Shown: positions 8,709-18,011 of the stretch, one piece after another
Position numbering within the stretch: position 1 is the first letter of the stretch
Layout: every line of letters starts with the position of its first letter
Assembly (NCBI GenBank): GCA_021323855.1
Contig: JAJPKE010000039.1
Coordinates: 62,001-126,000, forward strand
Direction of reading: 5' to 3'
Source of the DNA: Chloroflexota bacterium
Lineage (GTDB): Bacteria > Chloroflexota > Ktedonobacteria > Ktedonobacterales > JADMIN01
Length of the DNA: 64,000 nt
Notes under the pieces: generated by a model
What the model was told of the DNA's origin: nothing
What the model saw: only the letters and a program-made list of their open reading frames with translations
Database searches by the model: none
Made by a program: the position numbers and the translations under genes

Positions 8709-11456
8709 CTATTCGTAGCGTAGCACATTGAGCGGGCGCACGCGCGTCGCGCTCCAGGCAACGCCACCCGTCACCAGCATGCAGAGCGCCGCTGTGCCCA
8801 CCACCAGGCCGACCACCAGGGTAGGAGACAGCCCCGATGTATGCGGTGAATGGAAGGTCAGCGCCTCCACCAGCGTAGCAATCAACACGACCAGAACGAC
8901 CGCGCAGAACGCTCCCGCCACGCCGATGATGCCGTTCTCCACGAGGACGGTTGCCAGCACGCTGCCGCTGGTGTGGCCGACTGATTTGAGGATGCCCAAC
9001 TCGCGACGACGTTCCAGCATCGCCAGCGCCACCGTATTGGCAATCATAATCAATCCCGCCAGCATCGCCAGCGTCGCCACCGACTCGACCGCCTGCACGA
9101 TGTTATCGAGCAGCGTATCAATCTGCTGGATGGCTGCGGCGTCGCCCAGCGTTACGATGCCGGGAACCTCGGTTTTGAGTTGTTGCAGCGTCTGTGTCAT
9201 CGTCGCCGTATCCAGCCGCAGCGAATAGATATAGAACGGCTGGCCGCCGCTGAGCGTATTGACCACGCCGTCATCCACCAGCACCGTGCCGAGGTCCGAG
9301 AAGATGCCGCCGTAATAGAATCCCACCACATGCAGCGTGACCGGCGCGACCCGCCCCGCACCCGGCTGACCAAGCTGACCCAGGAGGCCACCCACACTGC
9401 CTACTGTGATGCTGTCACCCAATTTGAGGTTCAGCGGCGCCTGCGAATCCTCATAGGGCAGCAGCGCGTTGGTTCCACCGGCATCCGACGTATTGAGCAT
9501 GCGCCCAGGCTGGCTGTCGTTCTGCCCCTGCGCAATCGTCACCTGCTGCGTCTGGCCGGCAGCCAGATTCAGCCCATCCAGCGCCAGCAGATTCGCGCCT
9601 TCGCCAGCGTTCTTGGGCGAGACGACCGGCTTGCCGTTGGTGGCGATGATGCGTGCCGGGGTCGCAATCGTCACCTGCTGGCCCCTCAGCCCGGCGACGC
9701 CATGCAGATGCGCCGCCACAGCGGGACCAGCCTGATGATCGGCCAGCACATAGGCATTGTAGGCATTGTGGGCAGCGCCCAGTTGCAGCAGCGCATCTTT
9801 GAGGCTCTGGCCCAGCGTTAGCCCCATGCCGATGGCGAAGACACCAACGAAGAGCGCCAGCAACGTTGTCGCGCTGCGTATCTTCGCGCGCCCGATATTG
9901 CGTATGGCCAGCCGCACGCGCGCATGCGCCGGTCTGGAGAGCAGCGGCACGACGAGACACACCACCGCCAGAACGAACAGCAGCAGCGCGAACGCCGGAA
10001 CGATGTGTATGAGCAGCGCGGCAAGCGCCAGCAGCGCCACGACGGGAAGCACCGACCACCAGCGCAGGCCATCCGGCACTGGAATGGCGCTGAGCAGCCA
10101 GGCCAGCCCGGTGAAGGCGAAAGTCAGCAACACCAGCAGCAGGCCCATGCCGCCGACCACCAGCAGTGCCGTCACTGGATTCCGCAGGATGCTGGTGGCG
10201 AGCAGGAAGAACAGCACGCCAAGCAATCCGATGAGCAGCGTGGTGGTGAGCGCGCGCTTGCAGCCCGCCGTCTCTGGCGTTTCGCGCAGCACGGCCAGCG
10301 GGCGAATGGCGCTGGTCTGGAGGATAGGTAGCAGGCCGAAGATAAAGGTGGTAGCGATGCCAATGACGACGCCGGAGGCGACGATGCCAGGATCAATGAC
10401 CGGCGTGATGATGAAGAGGAAGGCGCGCTCGACCAGCCCCACCACGAAGATGCTCATTCCAATGCCGATGGCCGCGCCGAGCAGTCCACCGAAGAGACCG
10501 AAGAAGAACGCTTCCAGACCGAACATCAACACCAGATCGCGCCGACGATACCCTTGCGTTTTGAGCATGGCAATTTCCAGCAGCCGGTTGCGCAGCACCA
10601 CCTGCATCGTATTGACGATGCCGATGCCTCCGATCAAGAGCGCCAGCAGCCCGATGATTTGCAGGAACGTGCGAATACCCTCGATCTCGCTATGGACCTG
10701 CTGTTCCTGCTGTGCTTCGGTGGTAGAGGTGGTGCCGGGAACTTGCCGGGTGATCTCAGTGGCAACGCTGGCGGCGGTGGCGTTGTCGTCGCCAGGAACG
10801 TTGACCCAGACCCAGGTGTAGCTATCATTGACATGGCGACCCAACAGGTCAGTCATATTGGCGAACGCCTGCTGGTTCATCAGGATATCTGCGCGGTCCG
10901 CCATCGGGCCGGAGTTGGTGATGATGCCATCAATCACGATGTGGCCGCTGCTACCGTCGTCGGTCGTGATGGTATAGCTGTCGCCAACGTGCGCGCCAAC
11001 ACGATCTGCTGCTGTATTGGTGATGACGACGTTATCGCCTTGCAGCAGGCTGGCGAGTGAAGCGTTTGCGGGCGAGATGACCTGCGGCGCGCCAGCCAGC
11101 GGATAGGTGGAGGGGTCTACGGCAAAGATGCCCAACCGTTGCAAACCGTTGGTGGTATTGGTGGTCGCGTCGCTGACGCTGGCGGTGGTGTAGGCAGTAA
11201 TCGTCCCCTGCGCCTTGAGCGTCTGGAAATAGCTCTGGTATTGCGTGGGGATGCCGTTCTCGCTATGGATGGCGATATCGCCGCCGTTGAGGCCGCGAAT
11301 ATTGCTGGTCAGCGAGATGTTGACCATGTTGCCGACCAGTTGCAATGCCACGATCACCATCACGCCGACGGCCACGCAGAAGACGGCAAAGACCGAACGC
11401 TGGCCGCCGCGCAGCAACGAGCGCGTCGCATAGCGCAGATAGAAGCCAAGTTTCAT
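8709..11456 (-). CDS. ABC transporter permease, MacB/FtsX type with duplicated FtsX domain
   Basis: 915 residues from the ATG at 11454-11456 (SD AAAGGAG). Architecture: an N-terminal transmembrane helix (17-37), a large extracytoplasmic domain, a first FtsX-type membrane domain (GIGIVNTMQVVLRNR and following helices), central hydrophobic segments, a second extracytoplasmic domain, and a C-terminal FtsX domain (IANTVALAMLERRRELGILKS). Family members form mechanotransmitting exporters or lipoprotein/antibiotic-release systems. The ATPase partner lies just upstream in the same direction, 31 bp away. The substrate is unknown. Confidence 0.9.
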   Translation of the reverse strand: MKLGFYLRYATRSLLRGGQRSVFAVFCVAVGVMVIVALQLVGNMVNISLTSNIRGLNGGDIAIHSENGIPTQYQSYFQTLKAQGTITAYTTASVSDATTNTTNGLQRLGIFAVDPSTYPLAGAPQVISPANASLASLLQGDNVVITNTAADRVGAHVGDSYTITTDDGSSGHIVIDGIITNSGPMADRADILMNQQAFANMTDLLGRHVNDSYTWVWVNVPGDDNATAASVATEITRQVPGTTSTTEAQQEQQVHSEIEGIRTFLQIIGLLALLIGGIGIVNTMQVVLRNRLLEIAMLKTQGYRRRDLVLMFGLEAFFFGLFGGLLGAAIGIGMSIFVVGLVERAFLFIITPVIDPGIVASGVVIGIATTFIFGLLPILQTSAIRPLAVLRETPETAGCKRALTTTLLIGLLGVLFFLLATSILRNPVTALLVVGGMGLLLVLLTFAFTGLAWLLSAIPVPDGLRWWSVLPVVALLALAALLIHIVPAFALLLFVLAVVCLVVPLLSRPAHARVRLAIRNIGRAKIRSATTLLALFVGVFAIGMGLTLGQSLKDALLQLGAAHNAYNAYVLADHQAGPAVAAHLHGVAGLRGQQVTIATPARIIATNGKPVVSPKNAGEGANLLALDGLNLAAGQTQQVTIAQGQNDSQPGRMLNTSDAGGTNALLPYEDSQAPLNLKLGDSITVGSVGGLLGQLGQPGAGRVAPVTLHVVGFYYGGIFSDLGTVLVDDGVVNTLSGGQPFYIYSLRLDTATMTQTLQQLKTEVPGIVTLGDAAAIQQIDTLLDNIVQAVESVATLAMLAGLIMIANTVALAMLERRRELGILKSVGHTSGSVLATVLVENGIIGVAGAFCAVVLVVLIATLVEALTFHSPHTSGLSPTLVVGLVVGTAALCMLVTGGVAWSATRVRPLNVLRYE

Positions 11457-11487
11457 GCGGGAATTACTCCTTTCTCTCTGTGCTGCG

Positions 11488-12223
11488 CTACGCCACCAGG
11501 CCGTCCACGATGCGAATCGAGCGGTCAGCGGAGGAGGCGACGTTGGGGTCATGGGTGGCGATCACAAACGTCGTGCCGGTCGCCTGCCGCAGATCGCGGA
11601 TCATCTGCAACACGTTGTCGCCGTTCTTCTTGTCCAGATTGCCGGTTGGCTCATCCATAATGACGATGGCTGGGTTGGTGGCTAAGGCTCGCGCCGGCCA
11701 CCCGCTGCTGCTCCCCACCGCTCATCTGGTTGGGCTTGTTGCCCAGCCGATGGCCCAAGCCCACCAGGGTGAGTAACTCTTTGGCGCGGTCACTGGGTTT
11801 CCCAGGATGCTTGCCGACATAGAGCGGCACCTCAACGTTCTCCTGGGCAGTCAGCGTCGGGATGAGATTGAAGGCTTGAAAGACCATGCCGATCTTCTGG
11901 TTCCTGACGGCAGCGAGTTTGCCCTCGCTCATGCGGGTGATGTCCACCCCATCCACGAAGACTTGGCCACTGGTGGGATTATCCAATCCGGCGATGATGC
12001 CGAGCAGGGTAGATTTGCCAGACCCCGACGGACCGACGATGGCGACGAATGCGCCGTGTTCGATGCGCAGGCTGATGCCTTTGAGGATGTCAATGCGCTC
12101 GCGGCCCAGCGGTAAGGATTTGCGAATGTCTATCGCCTCCAGCGCGGCGTGGGCCGTCGCTGGAGTTTGCATCGTTGGGCCAGGCGAGCTAGTCGGGATA
12201 TCGCGGATGTCTTGCGTGTCCAT
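11488..12223 (-). pseudogene. ABC transporter ATP-binding protein (LolD/MacB type) interrupted by a frameshift
   Basis: The first frame (start ATG 12221-12223) carries Walker A GPSGSGKST, the Q-loop and the signature MSGGEQQRVA, then runs out of homology. The second frame, beginning near 11700, continues with ARALATNPAIVIMDEPTGNLDKK (Walker B) and THDPN (H-loop). Expected RVAxARALA is broken at GTGGCCGGCGCGAGCC near 11693-11700, consistent with loss of 2 nt (or gain of 1). All other motifs are intact and the permease is intact downstream. This is either a sequencing/assembly error or a recent inactivation. Without the shift the product would be about 245 residues. Confidence 0.85.
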
Positions 12224-12857
12224 TGGTGAATGTACCCTTTCTTTTGAATCCCCCACCCCCAGCCCCTCCGCTGCGCTCACCCGCCGCCTACGCAAACCGA
12301 TGGTTTGCTTCTCGTCCTGCGGACGAGCGGCGGCGGTCCCCGTGCGCGGGAGAGGGGAGTGCGGGCGCTGGTGGGCGATCCGGCGCTGGTGTGGGAGACC
12401 GAAGGCCACCCCATTGAGGGCAATAGAATGCCCGGCGCACGCCTAGCTATGATGCGCGCCTGTATGCTGGAATGATGAACGTTATCGGGTGGGATGCGAC
12501 GTACTATGCGGCCTTCGTGGTCGCAGGCGTTGGTGAGTGCGGGGCCGCGAAGCCACGCGCGCCGCGTCCCTGGCTCATGCCAGTACAACTACCCATTTCA
12601 ACTATAGTCAATGTGGTTATAATACATGGTGTTCGCCACCCTGTCAAGCCATGCGTGCAGGTATCGCTACACACCAGTGCAGCTCGCGCTGGCACGCCAG
12701 TGTGCATCTGGGGGAAATTGCTTGCTGCTGAGGAATACTGTCCTGGATACAAGATGTTGTATGCTACAGCAAAGCGTACTACCCATGCGTATCGCATTGT
12801 TGTTCATCCTCATCCGCCTACCGGCGTCGCGGATGCCTCGTGAATAGGGGGCGTGCC
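12224..12857. other. divergent intergenic region with nested palindromes and no convincing gene
   Basis: It separates the ABC operon (minus) from the histidine kinase gene (plus). It contains an interrupted REP-like repeat (12249-12358) and a candidate -10 TATAAT at 12618-12623 beside an ACTATAGT palindrome (12601-12608). The 123-codon ORF across 12472-12843 has no recognisable features and was not called. Confidence 0.6.
12249..12358. repeat. REP-like repeat (copy 2) split by nested hairpins
   Basis: Left half CCCCCACCCCCAGCCCCTCC at 12250-12269 and right half GTGCGCGGGAGAGGGGAG near 12341-12358 match the contiguous copy at 15025-15066. About 70 bp lies between them, containing the hairpins GCAAACC-GAT-GGTTTGC (12292-12308) and CTCGTCC-TGC-GGACGAG (12311-12327). 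Confidence 0.6.
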
Positions 12858-14642
12858 ATGACCGCCTTGAACGACCCGCACGACTCGAATGAAGTAGAAG
12901 AATCCGAAGCATTGGATGAACTGAGCGAGCCAGATACACGCAGCCGTTTGCGAGAGGCCGAGCGATTGCTGCGCGAGAGCGAAGAACGCTTTCAGGCGCT
13001 GGTGACGGCTACCGGGCAGATCGTCTGGACGACTACGCCTGACGGCCTGGTGATTGATACACCGCTCTGGCGCTCTTATACCGGGCAGACCGTTGAGCAG
13101 GTGCGTGGTTGGGGCTGGCTGGACGCCGTTCATCCAGATGATCGAGCGCGCGTCGAGGCCGTCTGGAAACATGCTGTCGCCACACGCACGCTCTATGAGA
13201 CGGAATATCGCGTGCGGCGCGCGGATGGCGTCTACCGCTTCTTCCTTGTGCGTGGCGTGCCGGTGCTGGATGCCAGTGGCGCGGTCCGCGAGTGGGTAGG
13301 CTTCAATACCGACATTACCGAGCGCATACAATTCGAGCGACGCACCCAGGAATCATTGAATGCGTTGCTGGCGCTGGCAGAGTCGCTGGTGTGGGTGTCA
13401 TCGGAGCCGGGTCCACCCGATGAATGGCCACAGAGCGAAGGAGCGGCGGCGCGGCGACTGGCAGAGTTGATTCGCCGCGTGCTGAACTGCTTGCGTGTGA
13501 ATATTTTCCGCGTTGATGTCTCCAGCGGGCGCTCGCAGCCGCTGGCGGTTGTGGGTCTGACGGCGGAGGAGGAAGAACGCTGGTGGAGCGAGCAACAGGA
13601 CTCACCTCCCAACCCTTTTCCGGAGGTAGAAGAATCACTGATGCGTGGCGAAGCGGTGGTGTTGGACTTGACCGAGCCTCCCTACAATGCGCGGCCCAAT
13701 CCCTATGGCAATGGTACGCTCTTGCTGGCGCCGATGTATCTGGGCGGCAAGCTGGTTGGAGTGATTGCGCTCGATCATGGCCGGGCGCGGCATACCTATC
13801 ACGAGGATGAGATCGAACTGGCGCGGGCGGTGGCCCGGCTGACGGCGCTGGTGATCGAGCGCGAACGGTTGCTACGTGAGCGGGCACAGGCGCAGGCGAC
13901 GGAACTGGCGCTGCGTGACGCTAATCGCCGCATGGATGAGTTCCTCAGCATCGCCAGCCATGAACTGCGAACACCGCTTACCACCATCAAGGCTAACGTC
14001 CAACTGGCGCACCGGCGACTTTCCAGCATCGTAGACCTGCCGCCCGATGAGATGGCCGCGCGCATTGCGCCGCTGATTGCGCTGATGGCGCGCGCCGAAC
14101 GCCAGGCGACGCTGCTCAACCGGCTGGTGGGCGATTTGCTGGATGTCGCGCGTATTCGCTCCGGCAAGCTGGAATTGCGGCTGGAACGGTGTGACCTGGC
14201 GGCTATCGTGCGCGACGCTGTGCATGAGCAGCGGTTGAACAATCCTGGCCGCAAAATCGGGCTGACGGCACCCAACGAGCCGGTGCCCATCCACGCCGAC
14301 GCCGACCGCATCGGCCAGGTGGTGACAAACTACCTGACCAACGCCATCAAATATTCACGGGAAGACCGCCCCATCGAGGTGACGCTTGATGTTGCAGGCG
14401 GGCAGGCGCGCGTGGCCGTGCGTGACGAAGGGCCGGGCTTGCCGCCGCGCGAACGCAAGCTGGTCTGGGATCGCTTTCATCGCGCGCCGGGCGTGGAGGT
14501 GGTCACTGGCTCCGGCGTGGGGTTGGGGTTGGGGCTGCACATCAGCAAGACGATCATTGAGCGCCATAAGGGCACGGTCGGCGTAGATAGCGCCGTTGGG
14601 CACGGCTCAACCTTCTGGTTCCGCTTGCCGTTGACAGGATAA
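12858..14642 (+). CDS. sensor histidine kinase, PAS-GAF-HisKA-HATPase
   Basis: 594 residues from the ATG at 12858 (SD AGGGGG); the GTG at 12840 is an alternative. A PAS domain with PAC motif (about 35-155) is followed by a GAF domain (about 165-335), the HisKA dimerisation helix with phospho-acceptor H368 in SIASHELRTPL, and an HATPase_c domain (N-box NYLTNAIKYS, G1 DEGPGLPP, G2 GVGLGLGLH). No transmembrane helix is seen, so it is probably a cytoplasmic sensor whose PAS/GAF domains bind a small ligand. No response regulator gene is nearby: an orphan kinase. Confidence 0.93.
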   Translation: MTALNDPHDSNEVEESEALDELSEPDTRSRLREAERLLRESEERFQALVTATGQIVWTTTPDGLVIDTPLWRSYTGQTVEQVRGWGWLDAVHPDDRARVEAVWKHAVATRTLYETEYRVRRADGVYRFFLVRGVPVLDASGAVREWVGFNTDITERIQFERRTQESLNALLALAESLVWVSSEPGPPDEWPQSEGAAARRLAELIRRVLNCLRVNIFRVDVSSGRSQPLAVVGLTAEEEERWWSEQQDSPPNPFPEVEESLMRGEAVVLDLTEPPYNARPNPYGNGTLLLAPMYLGGKLVGVIALDHGRARHTYHEDEIELARAVARLTALVIERERLLRERAQAQATELALRDANRRMDEFLSIASHELRTPLTTIKANVQLAHRRLSSIVDLPPDEMAARIAPLIALMARAERQATLLNRLVGDLLDVARIRSGKLELRLERCDLAAIVRDAVHEQRLNNPGRKIGLTAPNEPVPIHADADRIGQVVTNYLTNAIKYSREDRPIEVTLDVAGGQARVAVRDEGPGLPPRERKLVWDRFHRAPGVEVVTGSGVGLGLGLHISKTIIERHKGTVGVDSAVGHGSTFWFRLPLTG

Positions 14643-14645
14643 GTG

Positions 14646-14969
14646 CTATTCCCTCGCCTCCTCGCGTAGCAGCGCCAGCAACACCGCGCCTATATGCCCA
14701 CAGGGTTGCCGTTCACGAAGCGCCAGCGCGCAGGTGCAGCGAATCGTGCGCTCACGTCGCGAGACATAGACGGTGCTTGGCGTGCCGGGGCGATATGCCT
14801 GCGCCGCCAGCGAGGAGGACGGCAAGAAAGCCGTGCGCCAGCCGGGCAGCGTCTCCGCCGCATAGAGGTAAACGCCACGCGCCGAGGGGAAACGCGAGGC
14901 GAGATGCGCCACAACGCCGTAGCGTCGCGCCAGCCAGCGCACCATCTCCTCCCACTGTTCCTGCGTCAT
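14646..14969 (-). CDS. SWIM zinc-finger protein
   Basis: 107 residues from the ATG at 14967-14969. The C-terminus has CTCALALRERQPCGH, the CxC-xn-CxH ligand set of a SWIM zinc finger, which binds DNA or protein partners. The open frame extends upstream to 15161, but that extension translates the REP-like repeat at 15025-15066 and low-complexity DNA, so I reject the longer start. No clear SD precedes 14969. It is convergent with the kinase gene, 3 bp between stops. Confidence 0.65.
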   Translation of the reverse strand: MTQEQWEEMVRWLARRYGVVAHLASRFPSARGVYLYAAETLPGWRTAFLPSSSLAAQAYRPGTPSTVYVSRRERTIRCTCALALRERQPCGHIGAVLLALLREEARE

Positions 14970-15024
14970 GCCTGGTGAGTTTGGGGGCGTAGGCGTAATG
15001 ACGCCGTGCCAGCGCGGCGGAATA

Positions 15025-15066
15025 GCCCCCACCCCCAGCCCCTCCTCCGTGCGCGGGAGAGGGGAG
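15025..15066. repeat. REP-like palindrome (copy 3)
   Basis: CCCCCACCCCCAGCCCCTCC followed by TCCGTGCGCGGGAGAGGGGA. It is the inverse of the copy at 45685-45724. Confidence 0.7.
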
Positions 15067-15386
15067 CCAGACGCCGGAGCAACGGTTGATGTGGTGGTTG
15101 ATGTGGTGGCACGCAGCGAAGCCGCGCGATGTGGGAAGAAGGGCAAGAGAAATGTCGGCACAAAAATACCGGACCCTTTCCTCGGTCCGGCTACTTCACC
15201 CTGGCGCCCCTGGTCATGGTTCGCTGCGAGCTATTGCCTCCTAGTACCTGCGGCGCTGTGTGCTGCTCCTGACAAACCTGAGCAGACCAGTGCAAACCTG
15301 GCAAATCTTGGCAAAAGGCGGTCTCGCACGATATGATGACAGGCGTGTTGGGGTCGTGAGCGTTTTACCGGACACGATCACAATTG

Positions 15387-15414
15387 GTCTGGAACGTGAA
15401 GTTACGTTCCAGAC
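15387..15414. promoter_or_regulatory. 11-bp inverted repeat upstream of metallo-hydrolase gene
   Basis: GTCTGGAACGT, 6-nt loop GAAGTT, ACGTTCCAGAC. It could be an operator or a hairpin in a leader; it is 188 bp upstream of the next start and has no U-run. Confidence 0.5.
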
Positions 15415-15601
15415 TGTCATTTTGGGGCGAGGCACAATCGCCCGCCCGCTCTCAAAAGAGAGTGTACTGAATCTTTCGCCGCCTGTCAAGATGATGATCT
15501 GTTCTCATTGCCGGTGATTCTTTCCGGTGATTCTTTGATGCAGGGCGCGCTATGCTACAAGACAGAGATTCGTGCGTATTCACGAGGAGGAGCCACCAGC
15601 G

Positions 15602-16405
15602 ATGGAAAATTATCTTTGCGTCACCTGCGGCACACAGTATCCGGCGAGCGAGACGCCGCCCGCGCACTGCGCCATCTGCGAGGATGATCGCCAATACATC
15701 AACCCCAACGGGCAGCAGTGGACGACGCTCACCAGGTTGCGCGGGCATCACAACAATATCTTCACCACGATTGCTCCCGGCATCACCACCATCCGCACGG
15801 AGCCGAAGGTAGGCATCGGTGAACACGCGCATCTGCTTCAGACGGAACACGGTAACATCCTCTGGGATTGCATTGCTTATATTGACGGCGCCACCATCCG
15901 CGCATTGCAGGCGCGTGGCGGTGTCAGTGCCATCGCCATCTCGCATCCCCACTTCTACACGACGATGATCGAATGGAGCCACGCGCTCGGCAACGTGCCA
16001 ATTCACCTGCACGCTGACAACCGTGAGTGGGTGATGCGCCCGGATGACGCCGTTCACTTCTGGGAAGGCGATACCCTCGAACTCTTCCCCGGCGTGACGC
16101 TGCTGCGCTGTGGCGGACATTTCCCCGGCAGCATGGTGCTGCACTGGCGCGAGGCTGCCGAGGGCGACGGCGCGCTCTTCACTGGCGACACGATCAAAGT
16201 GGTTGCCGACCCACGCTGGGTCACGTTTATGTATAGCTATCCCAATGACATCCCGCTCGACGAACGCGCGGTGCGGCGCATTGCCGACGTCGTTGAGCCG
16301 CTGCCTTTCACCACGCTCTACGACGGCTGGACCGTGGCGCAGGGCGACGCAAAGGACGCCGTGCGCCGCTCAGCGGACCGCTACATCGCCCATCTAAGAG
16401 GATAG
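15602..16405 (+). CDS. metallo-beta-lactamase-fold protein with N-terminal zinc ribbon and altered metal motif
   Basis: 267 residues; the ATG follows SD GAGGAGGAG. The N-terminus has CxxC (C6, C9) and CxxC (C23, C26), a rubredoxin-like zinc ribbon. The MBL fold follows, but the usual HxHxDH is H115-P-H117-F-Y-T, so the Asp and last His are absent. GGHFPGS and a GDT motif are kept. This resembles a distinct subfamily with HPHFY in place of HxHxDH. It may bind one metal or have changed chemistry; the substrate is unknown. Confidence 0.78.
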   Translation: MENYLCVTCGTQYPASETPPAHCAICEDDRQYINPNGQQWTTLTRLRGHHNNIFTTIAPGITTIRTEPKVGIGEHAHLLQTEHGNILWDCIAYIDGATIRALQARGGVSAIAISHPHFYTTMIEWSHALGNVPIHLHADNREWVMRPDDAVHFWEGDTLELFPGVTLLRCGGHFPGSMVLHWREAAEGDGALFTGDTIKVVADPRWVTFMYSYPNDIPLDERAVRRIADVVEPLPFTTLYDGWTVAQGDAKDAVRRSADRYIAHLRG

Positions 16406-16440
16406 CCCCCACCCCTTCCCCCGCGCGGGAGAGTGGTGCC
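16405..16440. repeat. REP-like palindrome (copy 4, degenerate)
   Basis: CCCCCACCCCTTCCCC followed by GCGCGGGAGAGTGG directly after the metallo-hydrolase stop codon. Confidence 0.55.
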
Positions 16441-16644
16441 AGAGCATGGGCTAGCCCTTCTAGCGGGCACTTTGTGATGCACAAGCCACCGTGCGTATAC
16501 TGTGGCGGCATCATACGTATCATCGTTTTACCGATAGTGGCGTCTGCGCTAAGAATAGCGCACAGAACGCCTGCCAGCGCCAGCGAGTGTTGGGCAGGTG
16601 ATGCTGAATCGCCCAGAAATTTTCCGCCGCTGAGGAGGCTTTCC

Positions 16645-17787
16645 GTGAAGATCACCTGCAAGCAGCAAGACCTGGCCAAAGGACTTTCCACCGTCGGCCA
16701 TGCCGTCTCGTCGCGTACCACGCTGCCAATTCTCTCGCATATTCTGCTCGCCACCGAGGGCGACCAGTTGCGTCTCTCCGCCACCAACCTGGATATCGGC
16801 ATCACCTGCCACATTCCGGCGCAGGTCGCGGAGGAAGGCGTGACGACGGTGCCGGCGAAACTCTTCACTGATCTCGTCAGCAATCTTCCTCCGGCTACCG
16901 TCGAGCTGACACTGCCAGCGGAGGGCCAAAGTCTCAAAGTGACCTGCCTGCGCAGCCAGTCCACCGTGCGTGGCATGGACCCGGCGGACTTCCCGGCCAT
17001 CCCCACGGCGGAGGGCAGCGAAGCGCCGGTGCTGCTGGATGCCAACGAATTGCGTGAGATGATTACACAGACGACCTTCGCCGCCGCCACTGATGACGCG
17101 CGCCCCGTCTTTACCGGCGTCTTGGCGCGGGTGCAGGAGAACACGCTGACCTTCGCCGCCGCCGATAGCTTCCGGCTGGCGGTGCGGCGTGAACCACTCC
17201 CTGGCGACGCCGCTCCCGGCGATGTGCTGATTCCGGCGCGCACGCTCAAAGAACTGGCGAGCATCCTCCCTGCGGAGGGCACCGTCAAGATGGTGGTGAC
17301 GCCGAACCGCAATCAGGTGCTTTTCGAGGCCGAGGGCGTCAATCTTGTCTCGAACCTGATCGCCGGCCAGTTCCCCAACTTCGAGGCGATTCTTCCCAAG
17401 AGCCATGCCACCCGCGCCACCATCAACACAGCAGAGTTCCGGCAGGCGGCCAAGCGCGCCTCACTTTTCGCCCGCGACAATTCCAGGATCGTTCGCATGC
17501 GTATTGATCCCGGCGAAAACGATGGCATGACTCCCGGCTCCGTCACCATCCAGGCGGCGGCGGATGACAGCGGCGAGACGATGGAGTCGCTGGTGGCAGC
17601 GGTGGATGGCCCTGGGCTGGAGGTGATCTTCAACGTCCAGTATTTGACCGACGTGCTGGGCGTCATTAGCACCGAAGATGTCGCGCTGGAATTGAACACA
17701 CCCCAGCAGGCCGGCGCGGTGAAGCCGAACGGTTCGAGCGGCGGCGAGTATGTGTACATCATCATGCCGATGCACAACACCCGCTAG
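16645..17787 (+). CDS. dnaN: DNA polymerase III beta subunit (sliding clamp)
   Basis: 380 residues from the GTG at 16645, which follows SD TGAGGAGG; the open frame extends upstream to 16474 without clamp homology. The protein starts VKITCKQQDLAKGLSTVGHAV and contains STVRGMDPADFP, FAAADSFRLAVRR and the C-terminal YIIMPMHNTR, all typical of the three-domain ring clamp that tethers the replicative polymerase. dnaA, recF and gyrB are not adjacent, so this is either an isolated sole copy or a second clamp. Confidence 0.95.
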   Translation: MKITCKQQDLAKGLSTVGHAVSSRTTLPILSHILLATEGDQLRLSATNLDIGITCHIPAQVAEEGVTTVPAKLFTDLVSNLPPATVELTLPAEGQSLKVTCLRSQSTVRGMDPADFPAIPTAEGSEAPVLLDANELREMITQTTFAAATDDARPVFTGVLARVQENTLTFAAADSFRLAVRREPLPGDAAPGDVLIPARTLKELASILPAEGTVKMVVTPNRNQVLFEAEGVNLVSNLIAGQFPNFEAILPKSHATRATINTAEFRQAAKRASLFARDNSRIVRMRIDPGENDGMTPGSVTIQAAADDSGETMESLVAAVDGPGLEVIFNVQYLTDVLGVISTEDVALELNTPQQAGAVKPNGSSGGEYVYIIMPMHNTR

Positions 17788-18011
17788 CGTTGTTGCCTGA
17801 AGGGACGTTTGGCTTGCTCTGACTGATGGGCGTAATGTGTGGCTGTGATAGACGCGGCCACACGTTTTTTTATGTTCTTGGTGTTGTCGGCGTTCTCGCA
17901 GTATCTTACTATTGTCCGCGTCCGGTGGAGCGTTGCTTTGGAGGTCAGGCTGTTGTTCTACATACGAGGAAACGCTCTAATCTTATGGAAGATAGGCGAG
18001 GAGAGACGCAA

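Larger units (their letters stand above)
14970..15601. other. intergenic region with repeats and inverted repeats, no convincing gene
   Basis: It holds a REP-like palindrome (15025-15066), a 12-bp tandem duplication GTTGATGTGGTG (15085-15108), an 11-bp inverted repeat GTCTGGAACGT / ACGTTCCAGAC (15387-15397 and 15404-15414), and a 13-bp tandem duplication CCGGTGATTCTTT (15511-15536). ORFs across it lack coding features. Confidence 0.65.

Noticed and set aside
12472..12843. 123-codon plus-strand ORF before the histidine kinase
   Set aside because: No SD, no recognisable domain, atypical composition; the region looks like a promoter spacer.
14970..15161. Longer N-terminus of the SWIM protein
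   Set aside because: It translates a REP-like repeat and low-complexity DNA rather than protein-like sequence.
16474..16644. Upstream extension of dnaN
   Set aside because: The clamp sequence begins at the GTG at 16645 with a strong SD; the added residues look non-coding.
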